Notes: generated by a model from the letters alone, not told the origin. Positions 36,010 through 46,035 are shown, counted from the first letter of the stretch. The stretch: 64,000 bases of DNA from JAHFUA01 sp963808725 (GCA_963808725.1 CAWEGO010000002.1:1798001-1862000); one strand, 5' to 3'. Program-made: numbers and translations.

Positions 36010-36069
36010 AAAAACGCCACGGATTAACACGGATAAAAAGTTTGATCCGCGCAAATCCGTGGCGTTTTT
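36010..36069. repeat. CCACGGATT palindrome between convergent genes
   Basis: AAAAACGCCACGGATTAACA faces GCAAATCCGTGGCGTTTTT. The stem is flanked by A5 on one side and T5 on the other, so each strand reads as hairpin plus U-run. It lies exactly between the stop codons of accB and the convergent SurA-like gene and looks like a bidirectional terminator. Confidence 0.85.
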
Positions 36070-37117
36070 ACTTCCCCGCGTCCTTCAGAACCTGCTGGGC
36101 GTAGTAGTTCTCCACTCGGGCTTCGTCGCGGACGACTTCATAATACGCTGCTTTCAGCAACTGTTCGCGGCGGCCGCGGAGTTGCTCGCGAATGGTCTGC
36201 TGCACCCGCGGGTCGCTGAGCTCACGCTGTCCGGCGGGTTCGCGAGCCAGCAGCTTCACGATGCGATAGCCGGCCACCTGCCGGGTGGAGGGGTTCATGA
36301 CGGAGATCACCGTGCTGGTCTGGCCGGCCTTGAGCTTGGAAACGATCTCCCGCGCCGTGGGGTCGCTCTTGATGGCCGACTCGGGGATGAACCCCATGTC
36401 GCCGCCATTGCCCGCGGTGGAAGAGTCCTCGGAGTAGTTCATAGCCAAGGTGGCGAAGTCCTCGCCCGATTCCAGCCGGCTCTCCACCATCTCGATCTTC
36501 TTGTGCGCGTCGGCCTCGTTCAGCGCCTTGTTTTTCACGTTGCCGGACTCGGGATTGGGCCCGGCGGTCACCACGATTTGCGCCAGGTGGTAGCGGGGTT
36601 CGACCAGGTTGAACTCCGACTTGTGGGCATTGTAGTAAGCGGCGATGTCGGCGTCGGAGACGGTGATCTTGGAGGTGATCTCCTTGTTGATCACCTTTTC
36701 GATGGTGATGTTGCGGCGGAACTCACGCTTCAGGTCGTCCACTGTCAAGCCGCGCTCTTTCAACCGCTGCTCGAACTGCTCCTCGGTGTAGGGCGCCTTG
36801 ACTTCGCTGAGCTTGCTGTTGACCTCCTCCTCGGTGGCCAGCAGGCCGAGCTTTTCCGCCTTCTGCATCATGATCTCGTCGTCAATGAGCTGCTTCAGGA
36901 TGGCCAGGCGCAGGCTGGCGGCCTCCTCGGCGCTGGGCTGCTGTGGCGCCTGGGCGGTCTGCATGCGGTAGTACTTCTCAACGTCGGCGCGCAGGATCTT
37001 CTTGCTGTTGACTTTGGCCACGGCGTCCCCGGAGCTCTCCTTGGAGCTGCACCCGGCCAGCGCCACGAACAGCGCGAGAAGGCAGAACGCCAGCCCGCGT
37101 AGATGATTGCGATTCAC
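36068..37117 (-). CDS. SurA/PrsA-like peptidyl-prolyl isomerase lipoprotein
   Basis: A 349-residue protein with a lipoprotein signal (LLALFVALAGC, Cys23), an N-terminal SurA-type chaperone region (DAVAKVNSKKILRADVEKYYR), and a parvulin PPIase domain (about 190-300: YHLAQIVVTA, EDFATLAMNYSED, GGDMGFIP). It would fold outer-membrane or periplasmic proteins; BamA, Skp and LptD are encoded nearby. The GTG start has GGGAGG seven bases upstream and is preferred over the ATG 15 bases earlier. A TACAAT box lies about 30 bases before it. Confidence 0.9.
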   Translation of the reverse strand: MNRNHLRGLAFCLLALFVALAGCSSKESSGDAVAKVNSKKILRADVEKYYRMQTAQAPQQPSAEEAASLRLAILKQLIDDEIMMQKAEKLGLLATEEEVNSKLSEVKAPYTEEQFEQRLKERGLTVDDLKREFRRNITIEKVINKEITSKITVSDADIAAYYNAHKSEFNLVEPRYHLAQIVVTAGPNPESGNVKNKALNEADAHKKIEMVESRLESGEDFATLAMNYSEDSSTAGNGGDMGFIPESAIKSDPTAREIVSKLKAGQTSTVISVMNPSTRQVAGYRIVKLLAREPAGQRELSDPRVQQTIREQLRGRREQLLKAAYYEVVRDEARVENYYAQQVLKDAGK

Positions 37118-37173
37118 CAATCCGCCTCCCATAAAGCCACCGGAATTGTATCGAAGGGTGCCGCGTGCATGTA

Positions 37174-38178
37174 TCATTTCGCCGGCGCCGGCGCCGCCGC
37201 AGGGGCAGTGCCCGCAGGGGCAGTTCCCGCGGCCATTGCCGGTTGCTCAGCGTTCCGCAGGGCGGCCTGAATCTCCGACCGCAGCTCGGTTTCGGTGAGG
37301 GCGCCCGAGGTCTTGTCGCCATTGATGAACAGCGTAGGCGTGGAGCTGACGCCGAGCGCGTCGGCCTCTTTCACGGAAGCGTTGAGCAGGGCATCGGGCT
37401 GCGATTTCAGGCAGGATTGCAGGATGGCTCCATCCGTCTGGTGCTTTCGTCCGGCGTCTAAGGCGGCAGCGTCGAGCCGTGCCGAGGATGCGTTCAAGTC
37501 GCGATTCGGACCGCTGATCTCCTTTTGGTTCGCGTGGACGTAATCGGAGAAATCCCAGTAGGCCTCATTGCTCTGTTCCGCCAGGCAGTTGGAATCGATG
37601 GCGGCGTGCTTGGCCCAGGGGTGGATCTCGAACAAGGGAAAGTCTTTGAGGACGATGCGTACCCGGTCGTTGTATTCCTTCAGGCTGTCGGCAAACAATG
37701 CGCGGTACAACATGGCGCAATAGGGACACTGGAAGTCGTCATAGACGATGATCGTGACCTTGGGCGAAGCCGCCCCGCGCCAGGGCCGGCCGGTGACGTT
37801 GATCTTCTTCATCAGCGCGGACTGCTCGCGCTGCGTCTCAGCATTCTGGGCCAGGGTTTTGGCGTAGCCTTCGGGGGTGATGTCGATATCGGTCATGCGC
37901 AGCAGCTTCTTGCCGTCCTTGGAGAGCAGGAAATCATGGGTGTTCTTCTGCCCTGCGCCCTCGAAGGTAATGGGCAGAGTATCGTAGCCGGTAAATTCGC
38001 TGGGTTTGGGGGTGCCCACCGTGATGGTGACGGCGTCGGGCACCTTGAAATGGGCGCGCACCTGGCGTTCAATGCGCTGGTTGGCCTCCGGAGAAAGCGA
38101 TTGGGCCGAACATCCCAGACAAAACAGCACTACCAGCCACACCGGGCGCTTGAAAAAATCCACGAACACCACCTGCAT
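37174..38178 (-). CDS. DsbA-like thiol oxidoreductase
   Basis: A 334-residue exported protein. The signal region (VWLVVLFCLGC) could be a lipoprotein signal. Residues 30-130 form a separate N-terminal domain of unknown role, and residues about 138-310 a thioredoxin fold with the active site CPYC (151-154) and the cis-Pro in SSTPTLFING. This is the DsbA/DsbG-like (thioredoxin_4) branch that makes or isomerises disulfides in the periplasm. The tail is Ala/Pro-rich. ATG is preferred over a TTG four codons earlier. Likely co-transcribed with the SurA-like gene. Confidence 0.9.
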   Translation of the reverse strand: MQVVFVDFFKRPVWLVVLFCLGCSAQSLSPEANQRIERQVRAHFKVPDAVTITVGTPKPSEFTGYDTLPITFEGAGQKNTHDFLLSKDGKKLLRMTDIDITPEGYAKTLAQNAETQREQSALMKKINVTGRPWRGAASPKVTIIVYDDFQCPYCAMLYRALFADSLKEYNDRVRIVLKDFPLFEIHPWAKHAAIDSNCLAEQSNEAYWDFSDYVHANQKEISGPNRDLNASSARLDAAALDAGRKHQTDGAILQSCLKSQPDALLNASVKEADALGVSSTPTLFINGDKTSGALTETELRSEIQAALRNAEQPAMAAGTAPAGTAPAAAPAPAK

Positions 38179-38287
38179 CGATGAAATCAAACTTCATTAT
38201 CTCACAGCGGAGCGGCTCAATTATTGATCCATCGGGTCACCGGTGACTTGTGGAACAACGCCCAGCAGGGCGTTAAGCAGACCCCGC

Positions 38288-39121
38288 CTAGCGCGAGCCC
38301 GTGCGCAGGGAGGCTACCGGGAGCACGGCGTTCATTGAGCCCGACCGGAAGCCCTCCAGGTCGAGAGTGACGTAGGTGAAGCCGAGCGCCTTAAAGATGC
38401 CTGCGAACTCGGCGGCCATGGCGGGGGTCAAGGCGCGCGGCATTTCCTCCGGCGCGATCTCCAGGCGAACCATCTCTCCGTGGTGCCGCACGCGAAACTG
38501 GCGGAATCCGAGCCGGCGCAAGGCATCCTCGCCCTGCTCGACCACCGCCAGCACTTCCGGAGTGACCGCTCGCCCGTACTCAACGCGTGAGGACAGGCAC
38601 GCCGACGCGGGCTTGTCCCACAGCCGCAGGCCGGCGGTGCGCGCCAGTTCGCGGACCTCCGCTTTGCTCAGTCCTGCTTCGAGCAGCGGCGCTGCCACGC
38701 CGTGCTGGCGCGCGGCCTGCTGCCCGGGACGGAAGTCTCCCTGGTCGTCGAGGTTGACCCCGTAGGCCACGGCGTCAAAGCCCCGCGCCACGCGGATCTG
38801 CTCCATCACCGTGAACAGCTCGTCCTTGCAGTAGAAGCAGCGGGCGGCGTCGTTGCGCACGTACTCCGCGCGGTCGAATTCGGCGGTCTGGATCACTTCC
38901 AGCGGGATCTTCTGCTCCTCGGCGAATGCCACTGCGTCGCTTAGGTGAGTGCGGGCCAGAGAAGGGGAATCAGCCAGGACGGCCAGCGTCGCATCGCCCA
39001 GCGCCTGATGCGCCGCCCAGGCGAGAAAGGCGGAGTCCACTCCGCCCGAATAGGCCACCAGCAGCCGCCCCAACGAGCGCAGGCGGTTATCGAGGGCAAC
39101 GCGTTTGGCGGACAGATCCAC
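38288..39121 (-). CDS. larE: LarE-type ATP-dependent sulfur-transfer protein
   Basis: A 277-residue PP-loop ATPase. AYSGGVDSAFLAW is the pyrophosphatase loop, and ARCFYCKDELF contains the Cys that in LarE of Lactobacillus is sacrificed to sulfurate the nickel-pincer cofactor of lactate racemase. Branches with different Cys content use an iron-sulfur cluster; a second Cys in SACLSS may matter here. No larB, larC or larA is adjacent, so the cofactor target is unclear. GTG start fits the family N-terminus; upstream in-frame codons come from repeat DNA. Confidence 0.88.
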   Translation of the reverse strand: MDLSAKRVALDNRLRSLGRLLVAYSGGVDSAFLAWAAHQALGDATLAVLADSPSLARTHLSDAVAFAEEQKIPLEVIQTAEFDRAEYVRNDAARCFYCKDELFTVMEQIRVARGFDAVAYGVNLDDQGDFRPGQQAARQHGVAAPLLEAGLSKAEVRELARTAGLRLWDKPASACLSSRVEYGRAVTPEVLAVVEQGEDALRRLGFRQFRVRHHGEMVRLEIAPEEMPRALTPAMAAEFAGIFKALGFTYVTLDLEGFRSGSMNAVLPVASLRTGSR

Positions 39122-39129
39122 ACACCTAT

Positions 39130-39214
39130 GGTAGCACTCAGCATTCAGCCCCGGCACGGGCATGGCTGCCGGTTTAGCTGACTGCTGAATGCTGAGTGCT
39201 GACTGCTCCTCAGT
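39130..39214. repeat. Inverted repeat built from CACTCAGCATTCAGC words
   Basis: GCACTCAGCATTCAGCC faces GCTGACTGCTGAATGCTGAG and following words over about 30 bases of loop. It lies between larE and lptD and uses the same word as the copy flanking the phosphoesterase at 23.4-23.5 kb. Confidence 0.85.
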
Positions 39215-41661
39215 AGATCCGTTCCTGCCGTTTCAAATTGCCGAACGCACCAATATTAGCCAGCGTGAACGAAAAGCGGAACTGGTTTTCCCTGCGGATC
39301 GTCCCCAACTCATAGTGGCGATACTCGAAGCTTACCCCGCAGCAGTCCCAGTTATAGCTGGTCTGGATGGCGGAATACTGCAGGACATGCGGCGCCACGT
39401 AAGCCAGCGGTTTGGTTATGGGCAGAGTGCCGACTGGGTTGGCATCGAAGCCGAAGCTGGCGGCAGCGTTCATGCCGCGCTTGGCGAGGTTGCCATAGCC
39501 GGCCATCACCCGGAACTGGTTGAAGTGGTCGGGCGGACTCGGGGCAAACAATTCGTGGAAGTAAGTGTGCGTGCCGCCGAGAAAGAAGTTTCCCAGCCGG
39601 TAATTGGCGAACAGAGTGCTGCCATTGATGCGGCTAGCCACGGTGTCGTAATCGAGCTGCCAGCCGAATTCGGTTTGATTGCTGGGATGCACCAGGATGC
39701 GGGAAACGATGGGGGTGAAACGCCGCGGCGAGGCGAGGAAGGCGATGCCGGTGAAATCGTCGGTGGTGGCCAGCACGTTGCGTACGCCATTCACCAGCGC
39801 TCCCCCAAAATAAGGATCAAAGAAGTACTTCTGCTTCAGCTCCCAGGAGAGCAGTTCGCGGGCGCCGCGGGTGGCGCAGGGCTTGCCTTTATCTCCGGTC
39901 AGGGCGGCGCTGGAGGTGGCCGCCGGTGCGGCGGTGGGCGCTGGCTCGTGGCACTCCGGCGCGGCCGTGGGCTTGATGTAGAGGCGCTGGACCACCGCGT
40001 ATTCCAACTCGTTGGTGTCGGAGAGGATGTCACGGTCATCGAAGCGGATAATGTTGGCAAAATTGTCCACCCCGCCGACATAGCGGTACACCAGCCGCGG
40101 TTCGATGGCGTGCTTGAGCTTGTGTCCCCAGACCGGACGCTCGAAGATGCGGACCAGTGACGGCGGGCGCAGCTCGAACGAAGCTTCTGCGGCATTGCGA
40201 TTGATGTACTGCTCGACAGGAGTGGGCAGACCGCTGGTAGTGCTGGGGGGCAACTCCCGCTCGGAGTAGTAGGTCTCGCGCAGGCCGATCTCGGGACGCA
40301 GCGTCCAACCGCCGAGCAGCAAGGGCAAAGAGGCGCGTGGGTTCACGTCGAAGCGCCCGGCCAAGTCGTTGGTTTGGAAGCCCGGTTCGCTGCGGGACAC
40401 CCCTTGCAGCGCCGAGTCGAACGACCAGTAGACCGGCGTGCTGCCAATTCGCCGGTCGACACTGGAGACGTTCAAAACTGGGAGCGTGAAAAATGGTGAC
40501 CACGTTGCCCGGCGTTTCGCTCTCGAAGTTCTGGTAACGGGCCGCCAGGAAGTTGAATCCGAATCCGTCCAGGTTTTTGGAAAGGAAGGCTGCGGATTTC
40601 ACCTCGGAATTCACCGCCTCGGTGAAGGTCTGCCCCCAGGCCAGGCGAAAGACGTAGGTGCTGAGGTACTCGGCGGAGATCACGCCGCGAAAGCCGAAGG
40701 GGAACTGGGCTTGGCCGTCGAGGTTGACGTCCTCGCCGCCCTGACCCTCGCGGTCGACCACGCCGTAGTAGTGGGCGCTGAGGTAGGAATCGTCGCTGGG
40801 CCGGAAGCGCCACGATCCATGCTGTGACCAGCCGCGCTGGGAGAAGTATTCGGCGCCCAGGGTGGTGTCCATGCTGCGGTCGATAGCCCAATAGTAGGCA
40901 TCGCCCAAAATGAGGCCCTTAAGCGACGAGTTGCCCATGCTGGGCAGCAAAAACCCGCTCTGGCGGCCAAGCTGATCGACGGCCTGGTCGGCGTAGGGAA
41001 GGTAGAGCAAGGGCACGTTCTCGACCCGGAAGAGGGAGTTGTAAGTCCGAGCCTTGCCGTTCATGTCCACTACGATGCGCTCGGCGTTGAGCGACCACTT
41101 GGGCCGCGGCAGCTCGCAGGAGGTCACTGAGCCATGATGCACCACATAAACTTCTGGCGCGGTCTTCTCGACGATCCGTCCCGTGAAGGCGAACGGACTG
41201 GTGGAGGTGAGGATGACGCTGCTCCCATGGAAACGGATGCCGCTGGTGCCGATCACATCGAAGAACGTCCCGGTTTCGGCCCACACGTTGTAGTGGCCAT
41301 GAGAAGCCACAATGTGCTCGTCGTGCGGACCGCCGTCGAGCGTCAGGTGGCCGCTGGCCGTGGCCTCACCGGTGGAGTCGTTGTAGGTCATCTCGTCTGC
41401 ACGCAGCACCCGGTCGCGATAATCGATTTCGGCGTCGCCGCGCAGCTTGTAGATGTCGCCGGATTTCTCCTGCTCGCGCGCCTTGATGATGACTTCTTCC
41501 CGCGGCCGCGGGGGAGGGCCGGAGGGCGCAACCTGCGGCGCATTGCCCGCCGCCGCACCGGCAGGCACAGACGGAAGCAACTGGCTAGTAACTACGGAAT
41601 GCGCCAGAACCAGATGACAAACGAAGGCAGCCGTGATACCTAATCGGTTGCGGCGGAACAT
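39210..41661 (-). CDS. lptD: LPS-assembly protein LptD (one apparent frameshift)
   Basis: About 816 residues once one extra base near 40470 is removed (HAPSFE-VSSVDRRIGSTPVYW). It has a signal peptide, an N-terminal OstA/LptA-like jellyroll (DIYKLRGDAEIDYRDRVLRADEM) and a large outer-membrane beta-barrel ending in alternating aromatic strands (FRFSFTLANIGAF). With LptE it inserts lipopolysaccharide into the outer leaflet, which tells us the cell makes LPS. The N-terminal linker is Pro-rich. The gene is divergent from the RDD gene. Confidence 0.92.
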
Positions 41662-41749
41662 GGGAGAGGCTCGAACTTAGCATGCGAGCCGCTACCGGCG
41701 CAAAAGGATTCCGTGTTCCGGCGCGCTCTGGCCGACTCACAACCCGTTC

Positions 41750-42685
41750 ATGGCCTGCCCGATCTGCGGTGAGCAGTGCACGTGTCCGCGCGAGCGCGAG
41801 GTCTCGACTCGTGCCGCCCTCCTCGATCCCGAGCCTCGGGGCGACGATCCGCCCTTGTCTGACGGGCAGGACGATGTGTGGCGGCAGGAGGTGGCCTCGC
41901 GGGTGGACGCATTCTGCGCGCGGCGGGGCCGCAAACGCATGCCGCGGATACCGTCGCTCAGCCTCGATTTCGAGCGCGCCGCCCGCGCCACGGCAGCGGC
42001 GCACTATGCTGTTCCGGAACCGCAGGTGGAACCCGCACCGGAGCCGGCGCCAGAGCCCGAGGCCAGCAATCTCATCGAGTTCCCGCGGCCGGCGGAGCCT
42101 CCGTCGTACCTGGAGCCGATCCCCACTATCGAGGAACTGGCTGAGCCCATCCTCGAAAAGCCGCGCATCCTTGACGCCGAAGAGCCCTCGGGGCTGCTGT
42201 TCGGCGGCGAGGGCCGGCCGGCTATCACGTTGGAATCGCCTCCCGAGCCCCAACCCGACGACGATGCCGGCCCAGTCGGGGAACACGCATCGCTCTCGCG
42301 CAGGATCTTCGCGGCGACGCTGGATGGATTGCTGGTTGCCATCGCCGCAGCAGTGTTCGCAACCATTTTCCTGCACATCGCCGGCACGCTGCCGCGTTCG
42401 CGGACCGCGTTCCTGCTGGCCCTGGCAGTGCCCGTGTTTTTGTGGGCGATGTACCAATACCTTTTTCTGGTGCACGCGGCGGCCACACCCGGAATGCGGG
42501 TGGCGGGGCTGTGCGTCCGGACCTTCGACAACCTGCCGGCGCGGCGGAGCCTGCGGCGCTGGCGCGCCATCACCATGATGGTTTCCGGCATGGCGCTGGG
42601 CTTAGGATTCCTGTGGGCGTCCATCGACGAGTACGGCCTCTGCTGGCACGACCGCATTACCCGCACCGTCCTGCGCCGCGGTTAG
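41750..42685 (+). CDS. RDD-family membrane protein with Cys-rich N-terminus
   Basis: A 311-residue protein. It begins MACPICGEQCTC, with four cysteines in 12 residues like a small zinc ribbon. A long acidic, Pro/Glu-rich linker (about residues 90-180) follows. The C-terminal third is an RDD domain (LSRRIFAATLDGLLVAIAA, with the characteristic Arg and Asp) with three or four helices. RDD proteins are inner-membrane proteins, some implicated in ion exchange. The soluble half suggests a regulatory or sensing role, unproven. Confidence 0.85.
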   Translation: MACPICGEQCTCPREREVSTRAALLDPEPRGDDPPLSDGQDDVWRQEVASRVDAFCARRGRKRMPRIPSLSLDFERAARATAAAHYAVPEPQVEPAPEPAPEPEASNLIEFPRPAEPPSYLEPIPTIEELAEPILEKPRILDAEEPSGLLFGGEGRPAITLESPPEPQPDDDAGPVGEHASLSRRIFAATLDGLLVAIAAAVFATIFLHIAGTLPRSRTAFLLALAVPVFLWAMYQYLFLVHAAATPGMRVAGLCVRTFDNLPARRSLRRWRAITMMVSGMALGLGFLWASIDEYGLCWHDRITRTVLRRG

Positions 42686-42689
42686 CCAG

Positions 42690-42773
42690 AAAAAACGCCA
42701 CGAATTCTTGTGGATGACACGGATCAAGAACTCTTAATCCGTGCGGATCCGCGTGAATCCGTGGCGTTCTTTC
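42690..42773. repeat. CCACGAATT palindrome between convergent genes
   Basis: AAAAAACGCCACGAATTCTTG faces a GTGAATCCGTGGCGTTCTTT arm. It fills the gap between the stop codons of the convergent RDD and GH57 genes and probably acts as a bidirectional terminator, like the copy after accB. Confidence 0.85.
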
Positions 42774-45284
42774 CTAAACTGCGGTCGGCGCCGGCGCCTC
42801 GCTCGACGACGGGGGCAGTGGCACCGGTGTTTCGCTCGGCGCCGGGGGCAGTGGCGCCGGAACCAGGATGCAGAGCTTTTCTCCCAGGCGGTCAAAGTGC
42901 GCCAGCCAGTTACGGCTTGCATCGTCGTCGCGGGCCTGGAACTCAGGACGCACCTGCTGCAGCATCTGGTAGTAGCGGTTTTGCACCTCCCAGAGATCGA
43001 CCTCGAAGGGCAGGCTGCGCGCCAGATCGACAGCCGCTTCCAGTCTCTCCAGGGATTCCAGCTCCGCGGGGCCAGCCTGTAACCGCTGGATCATCCGCTC
43101 TAGGCTGTGGCGCAGGGCATAGCTGAGGCCGGCGCTGTCGAGGGTCACGCGTTCGCGCTGGGCGGCGTCGAGCAAGGCGCGAATTCGTTCCAGGTCGAAG
43201 TTCTCTTCCTCGAAGGCGCGCCGCAGGCTGGCATTCAGCACGAACTCGGCGGTCATGTGCAATACCTTGGGCGGCGGCGTGCCCAACTCACCCAGGAAGC
43301 GCATTAAGGGTGCGTGCTGCTCATAGAGCTGGCGGAAGCTGCTTTCGGCGTCGCGCAGGGTGGAATCGAGGATGATAGAGATGACGCGCCGCTGCTCGTC
43401 GCGGAACAGCGATTTCAGCGAGTAGGTCACGCCGACGAACTGGCGGTCGAGAGCGCGCAATGTGCCGGGGAGGTCGGCGGAAAGGAAAGCGTCGCCGGCT
43501 TCGCGCACCAGCGAATCATAGGTTTCCTGCCCGTGGAAATAGCGCGTACCGGCATTCAGGTTGTGATCGCCCAGGTGCAATGCTGCGAAGGTGAGGTGGG
43601 CGCACTCCTGGGTCACGCGCGAACACACCCGCCCGTGCCCCACCGCCAGGCGCGCCCTTCCCGACTCGAGGATGCGGTAGTCTTCGCGGTCCACGGTGTA
43701 GCAGTACACCGAAGAATGCTCGCCATAGGGGTCGAACAGCGAGCTGATGACGTAGTGGGCGCCCACTTTGAGCAGGTCGAGGGCTGCCGGCTTCACCCAC
43801 TTGCGGTAGAGGTCGGCGCCGGTGCCGTATTGGGAAATGTTACTGCGGGCCAGCGCCAGCTTTTCGAGGAAGTGTTCTTCGATGTGGTCGCCGAACAGCT
43901 CCTGCGCGAGCTGCACCGCGCGGGCGGCGTACATGATCACCTGCACCGTCTCGATCCCGGAAAGCTCGTCGAAGAACCAGCCGCAACTGGTGTACATCAG
44001 CATGGCGTGGCGTTGGAGTTCCATCAGCTTCAGGATCGCGACCTTGTCCTCGCTGGGGATGGAACCGAGCCGCTCTGCCGCGCGCGCATGCTTCTCGAGA
44101 AATCGCTCCTGGTTCTCGGGGGTACGGTCGAGCAACACCTCGACGTAGTCATTGCGGGCCAGCCCCGGAGCCTTGAGCAGGGCGGCGGCTTTGCGCTCGA
44201 ACTTGGGGGTCAGGTCATCACGGAGCCAGTCCAAAGCCTGGCGCAAAGGAGCGCGCCACTGCTGGTTCCAGTCGGCGTGGGCTCCGCTCGAGCAGCCGCA
44301 ATCGGCCCGCCAGCGCTCAATGCCGTGGATGCAGCTCCACGAGCTCTTCTCCACGATCTCGACCTCGTGGGTCGGCGGGTGCAGGTCCAGGAACTCGCCG
44401 TAATTGGTGATCTTCGCCAGGTTCTGCGTCTCGATGTGATCGAGGGCATAGGCTAGCGCCATGTCGCCATACTTGTGGTGGTGGCCGTAGGTCTCGCCAT
44501 CGGTGGCGATGTGCATGAGCTGGGGCCAGGTGCGCGCGTCGGAGAAGCCGCTCAGCAGCCGTTCCACGAAGCGCCCGCCGTTATCGAGCAGGCCCTCGAA
44601 GGCCACCGCCTGGGAGATGGGGCCGTCGTAAAAGAACAGCGTGATCACGCGGCGCGAGGGCAGCCGCAGGCGGTAGGCACGCGAAGGATCGATGACCCCC
44701 TGGACGTCTTTCCAGACGCGGCTGCCGATCTTGCGTGCGCGGCGCGACTGGCTCTGCGCCAGCACCGTGAAGCGGATGCCCAGGTGGGCCAGCACCTCGA
44801 GCGTTTCCGTGTCCACGGCCGTCTCCGGCAGCCACATGCCCTCCGGCTGCCGGCGGAACCTGCGCTCGAAGTCGCGGAGGCCCCACAGCACCTGCGTATA
44901 CTTGTCCGCGCGGTTGGCGAGCGGCAGGATCATGTGGTTATAAGCTTGGGCGATGGCGTTGCCGTGGCCGGAAAAGTGCGCCTGGCTCTCCTGATCGGCA
45001 TCGAGAATTTTCTGGTAGGTGCCGGGCGAGTTTCCCTCCAGCCAGGAGAGCAGCGTGGGGCCGAAGTTGAAGCTGATGCGGGCGTAGTTGTTGACGATCT
45101 TGGTGATGCGGTTGGAGCCATCCAGCAGGCGCGAGGCTGCATTGGGCGCGTAGCACTCGGCGGTGATGCGCTCGTTCCAGTCGTGATACGGGTAGGCGGA
45201 ATCCTGTAGCTCAACTGCCTCGAGCCAGGGATTCTCCCGCGGCGGTTGGTAGAAGTGGGAATGGATACAGAGATATCGGTCCAT
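42774..45284 (-). CDS. Glycoside hydrolase family 57 protein with DUF3536
   Basis: An 836-residue cytosolic enzyme. The N-terminal GH57 barrel starts RYLCIHSHFYQPPRENPW and contains GMWLPETAVDTETLE, where the Glu sits in the usual region of the GH57 nucleophile, and HIATDGETYGHHHKYGD. The rest matches the DUF3536 type attached to a subset of GH57 proteins. GH57 enzymes act on alpha-glucans (amylase, branching or debranching activity). The exact reaction is not determined by sequence. The C-terminal 40 residues are Pro/Ala/Ser-rich. It stands alone; lepB is divergent. Confidence 0.9.
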   Translation of the reverse strand: MDRYLCIHSHFYQPPRENPWLEAVELQDSAYPYHDWNERITAECYAPNAASRLLDGSNRITKIVNNYARISFNFGPTLLSWLEGNSPGTYQKILDADQESQAHFSGHGNAIAQAYNHMILPLANRADKYTQVLWGLRDFERRFRRQPEGMWLPETAVDTETLEVLAHLGIRFTVLAQSQSRRARKIGSRVWKDVQGVIDPSRAYRLRLPSRRVITLFFYDGPISQAVAFEGLLDNGGRFVERLLSGFSDARTWPQLMHIATDGETYGHHHKYGDMALAYALDHIETQNLAKITNYGEFLDLHPPTHEVEIVEKSSWSCIHGIERWRADCGCSSGAHADWNQQWRAPLRQALDWLRDDLTPKFERKAAALLKAPGLARNDYVEVLLDRTPENQERFLEKHARAAERLGSIPSEDKVAILKLMELQRHAMLMYTSCGWFFDELSGIETVQVIMYAARAVQLAQELFGDHIEEHFLEKLALARSNISQYGTGADLYRKWVKPAALDLLKVGAHYVISSLFDPYGEHSSVYCYTVDREDYRILESGRARLAVGHGRVCSRVTQECAHLTFAALHLGDHNLNAGTRYFHGQETYDSLVREAGDAFLSADLPGTLRALDRQFVGVTYSLKSLFRDEQRRVISIILDSTLRDAESSFRQLYEQHAPLMRFLGELGTPPPKVLHMTAEFVLNASLRRAFEEENFDLERIRALLDAAQRERVTLDSAGLSYALRHSLERMIQRLQAGPAELESLERLEAAVDLARSLPFEVDLWEVQNRYYQMLQQVRPEFQARDDDASRNWLAHFDRLGEKLCILVPAPLPPAPSETPVPLPPSSSEAPAPTAV

Positions 45285-45407
45285 CTTCTGGTCCCACGAT
45301 ATGATGCGAGTCTCGGGCAGGCAAGAAGAAAAAATTAAGCCGTTGAATCTGCGTCTCGTGGTTTTGATGCCCCAGCGCTCCAGACGATTTTTCTGGACAG
45401 AGAATCT

Positions 45408-45971
45408 GTGCGGGTGCTAGATGTGACCTTGTTGAAACGGTTTATTGCCCTCCTCGTTGTTGCTGCCCTCCTCGCTTTTGGCACTTATCTGTTCTACTTC
45501 GCGAAGACGCACCGCGGCTATCAGGTCCCGAGTTCGGGCATGGAGCCGACCATCCTGAAAGATGAAAGGATCGTCGTCGATGCTCATGCATATGACGGCG
45601 CAGAACCGAGACGAGGCGATGTCGTAATCATCCAGCACAAACCCGAGAATCTGTTCATGGTGAAGCGTCTCATCGCAATCGGGGGAGACACGATCGAAGC
45701 ACATCAGGCCCATGTCTTCCTAAATGGACAAGAGCTGGATGAGCCTTACATTCAGCACGTGTACAGAAACACGGGTACAAGATTCATGAATGATTTTGGA
45801 CCTGTGAAGATTGGTCCAGGGCAGTTGTTTGTCATGGGAGACAATCGCGACATCGCCTACGACAGCCGCCAGCCGGAGTTCGGGTTGGTTCCGAGGTCTG
45901 AGCTCCGAGGGAAGGTTCTGACGATCGGTTTCTCACATACCTTGAGCCGTATTGGCAAAGAAGTCCACTAG
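45408..45971 (+). CDS. lepB: Signal peptidase I
   Basis: A 187-residue protein with one N-terminal membrane anchor (FIALLVVAALLAFGTYLFYF). The catalytic Ser is in SSGMEPTI and the Lys in VKRLIAIGGDTIEA, followed by FVMGDNRDIAYDSR. It removes signal peptides on the periplasmic side. It starts at GTG with no ATG alternative. Codon use is visibly less GC-rich than in neighbouring genes, and it may be an accessory copy acquired by transfer rather than the housekeeping enzyme. Confidence 0.93.
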   Translation: MRVLDVTLLKRFIALLVVAALLAFGTYLFYFAKTHRGYQVPSSGMEPTILKDERIVVDAHAYDGAEPRRGDVVIIQHKPENLFMVKRLIAIGGDTIEAHQAHVFLNGQELDEPYIQHVYRNTGTRFMNDFGPVKIGPGQLFVMGDNRDIAYDSRQPEFGLVPRSELRGKVLTIGFSHTLSRIGKEVH

Positions 45972-46035
45972 CCTCTCTTCGCACGCGCAGCGTGCGCGAG
46001 CGATGGAGCAATTTCATGGGCGAGAGGAGACGAAA

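Noticed and set aside
43314..44456. A 380-codon open frame on the plus strand
   Set aside because: It is antisense to the GH57 gene and shows no motif.
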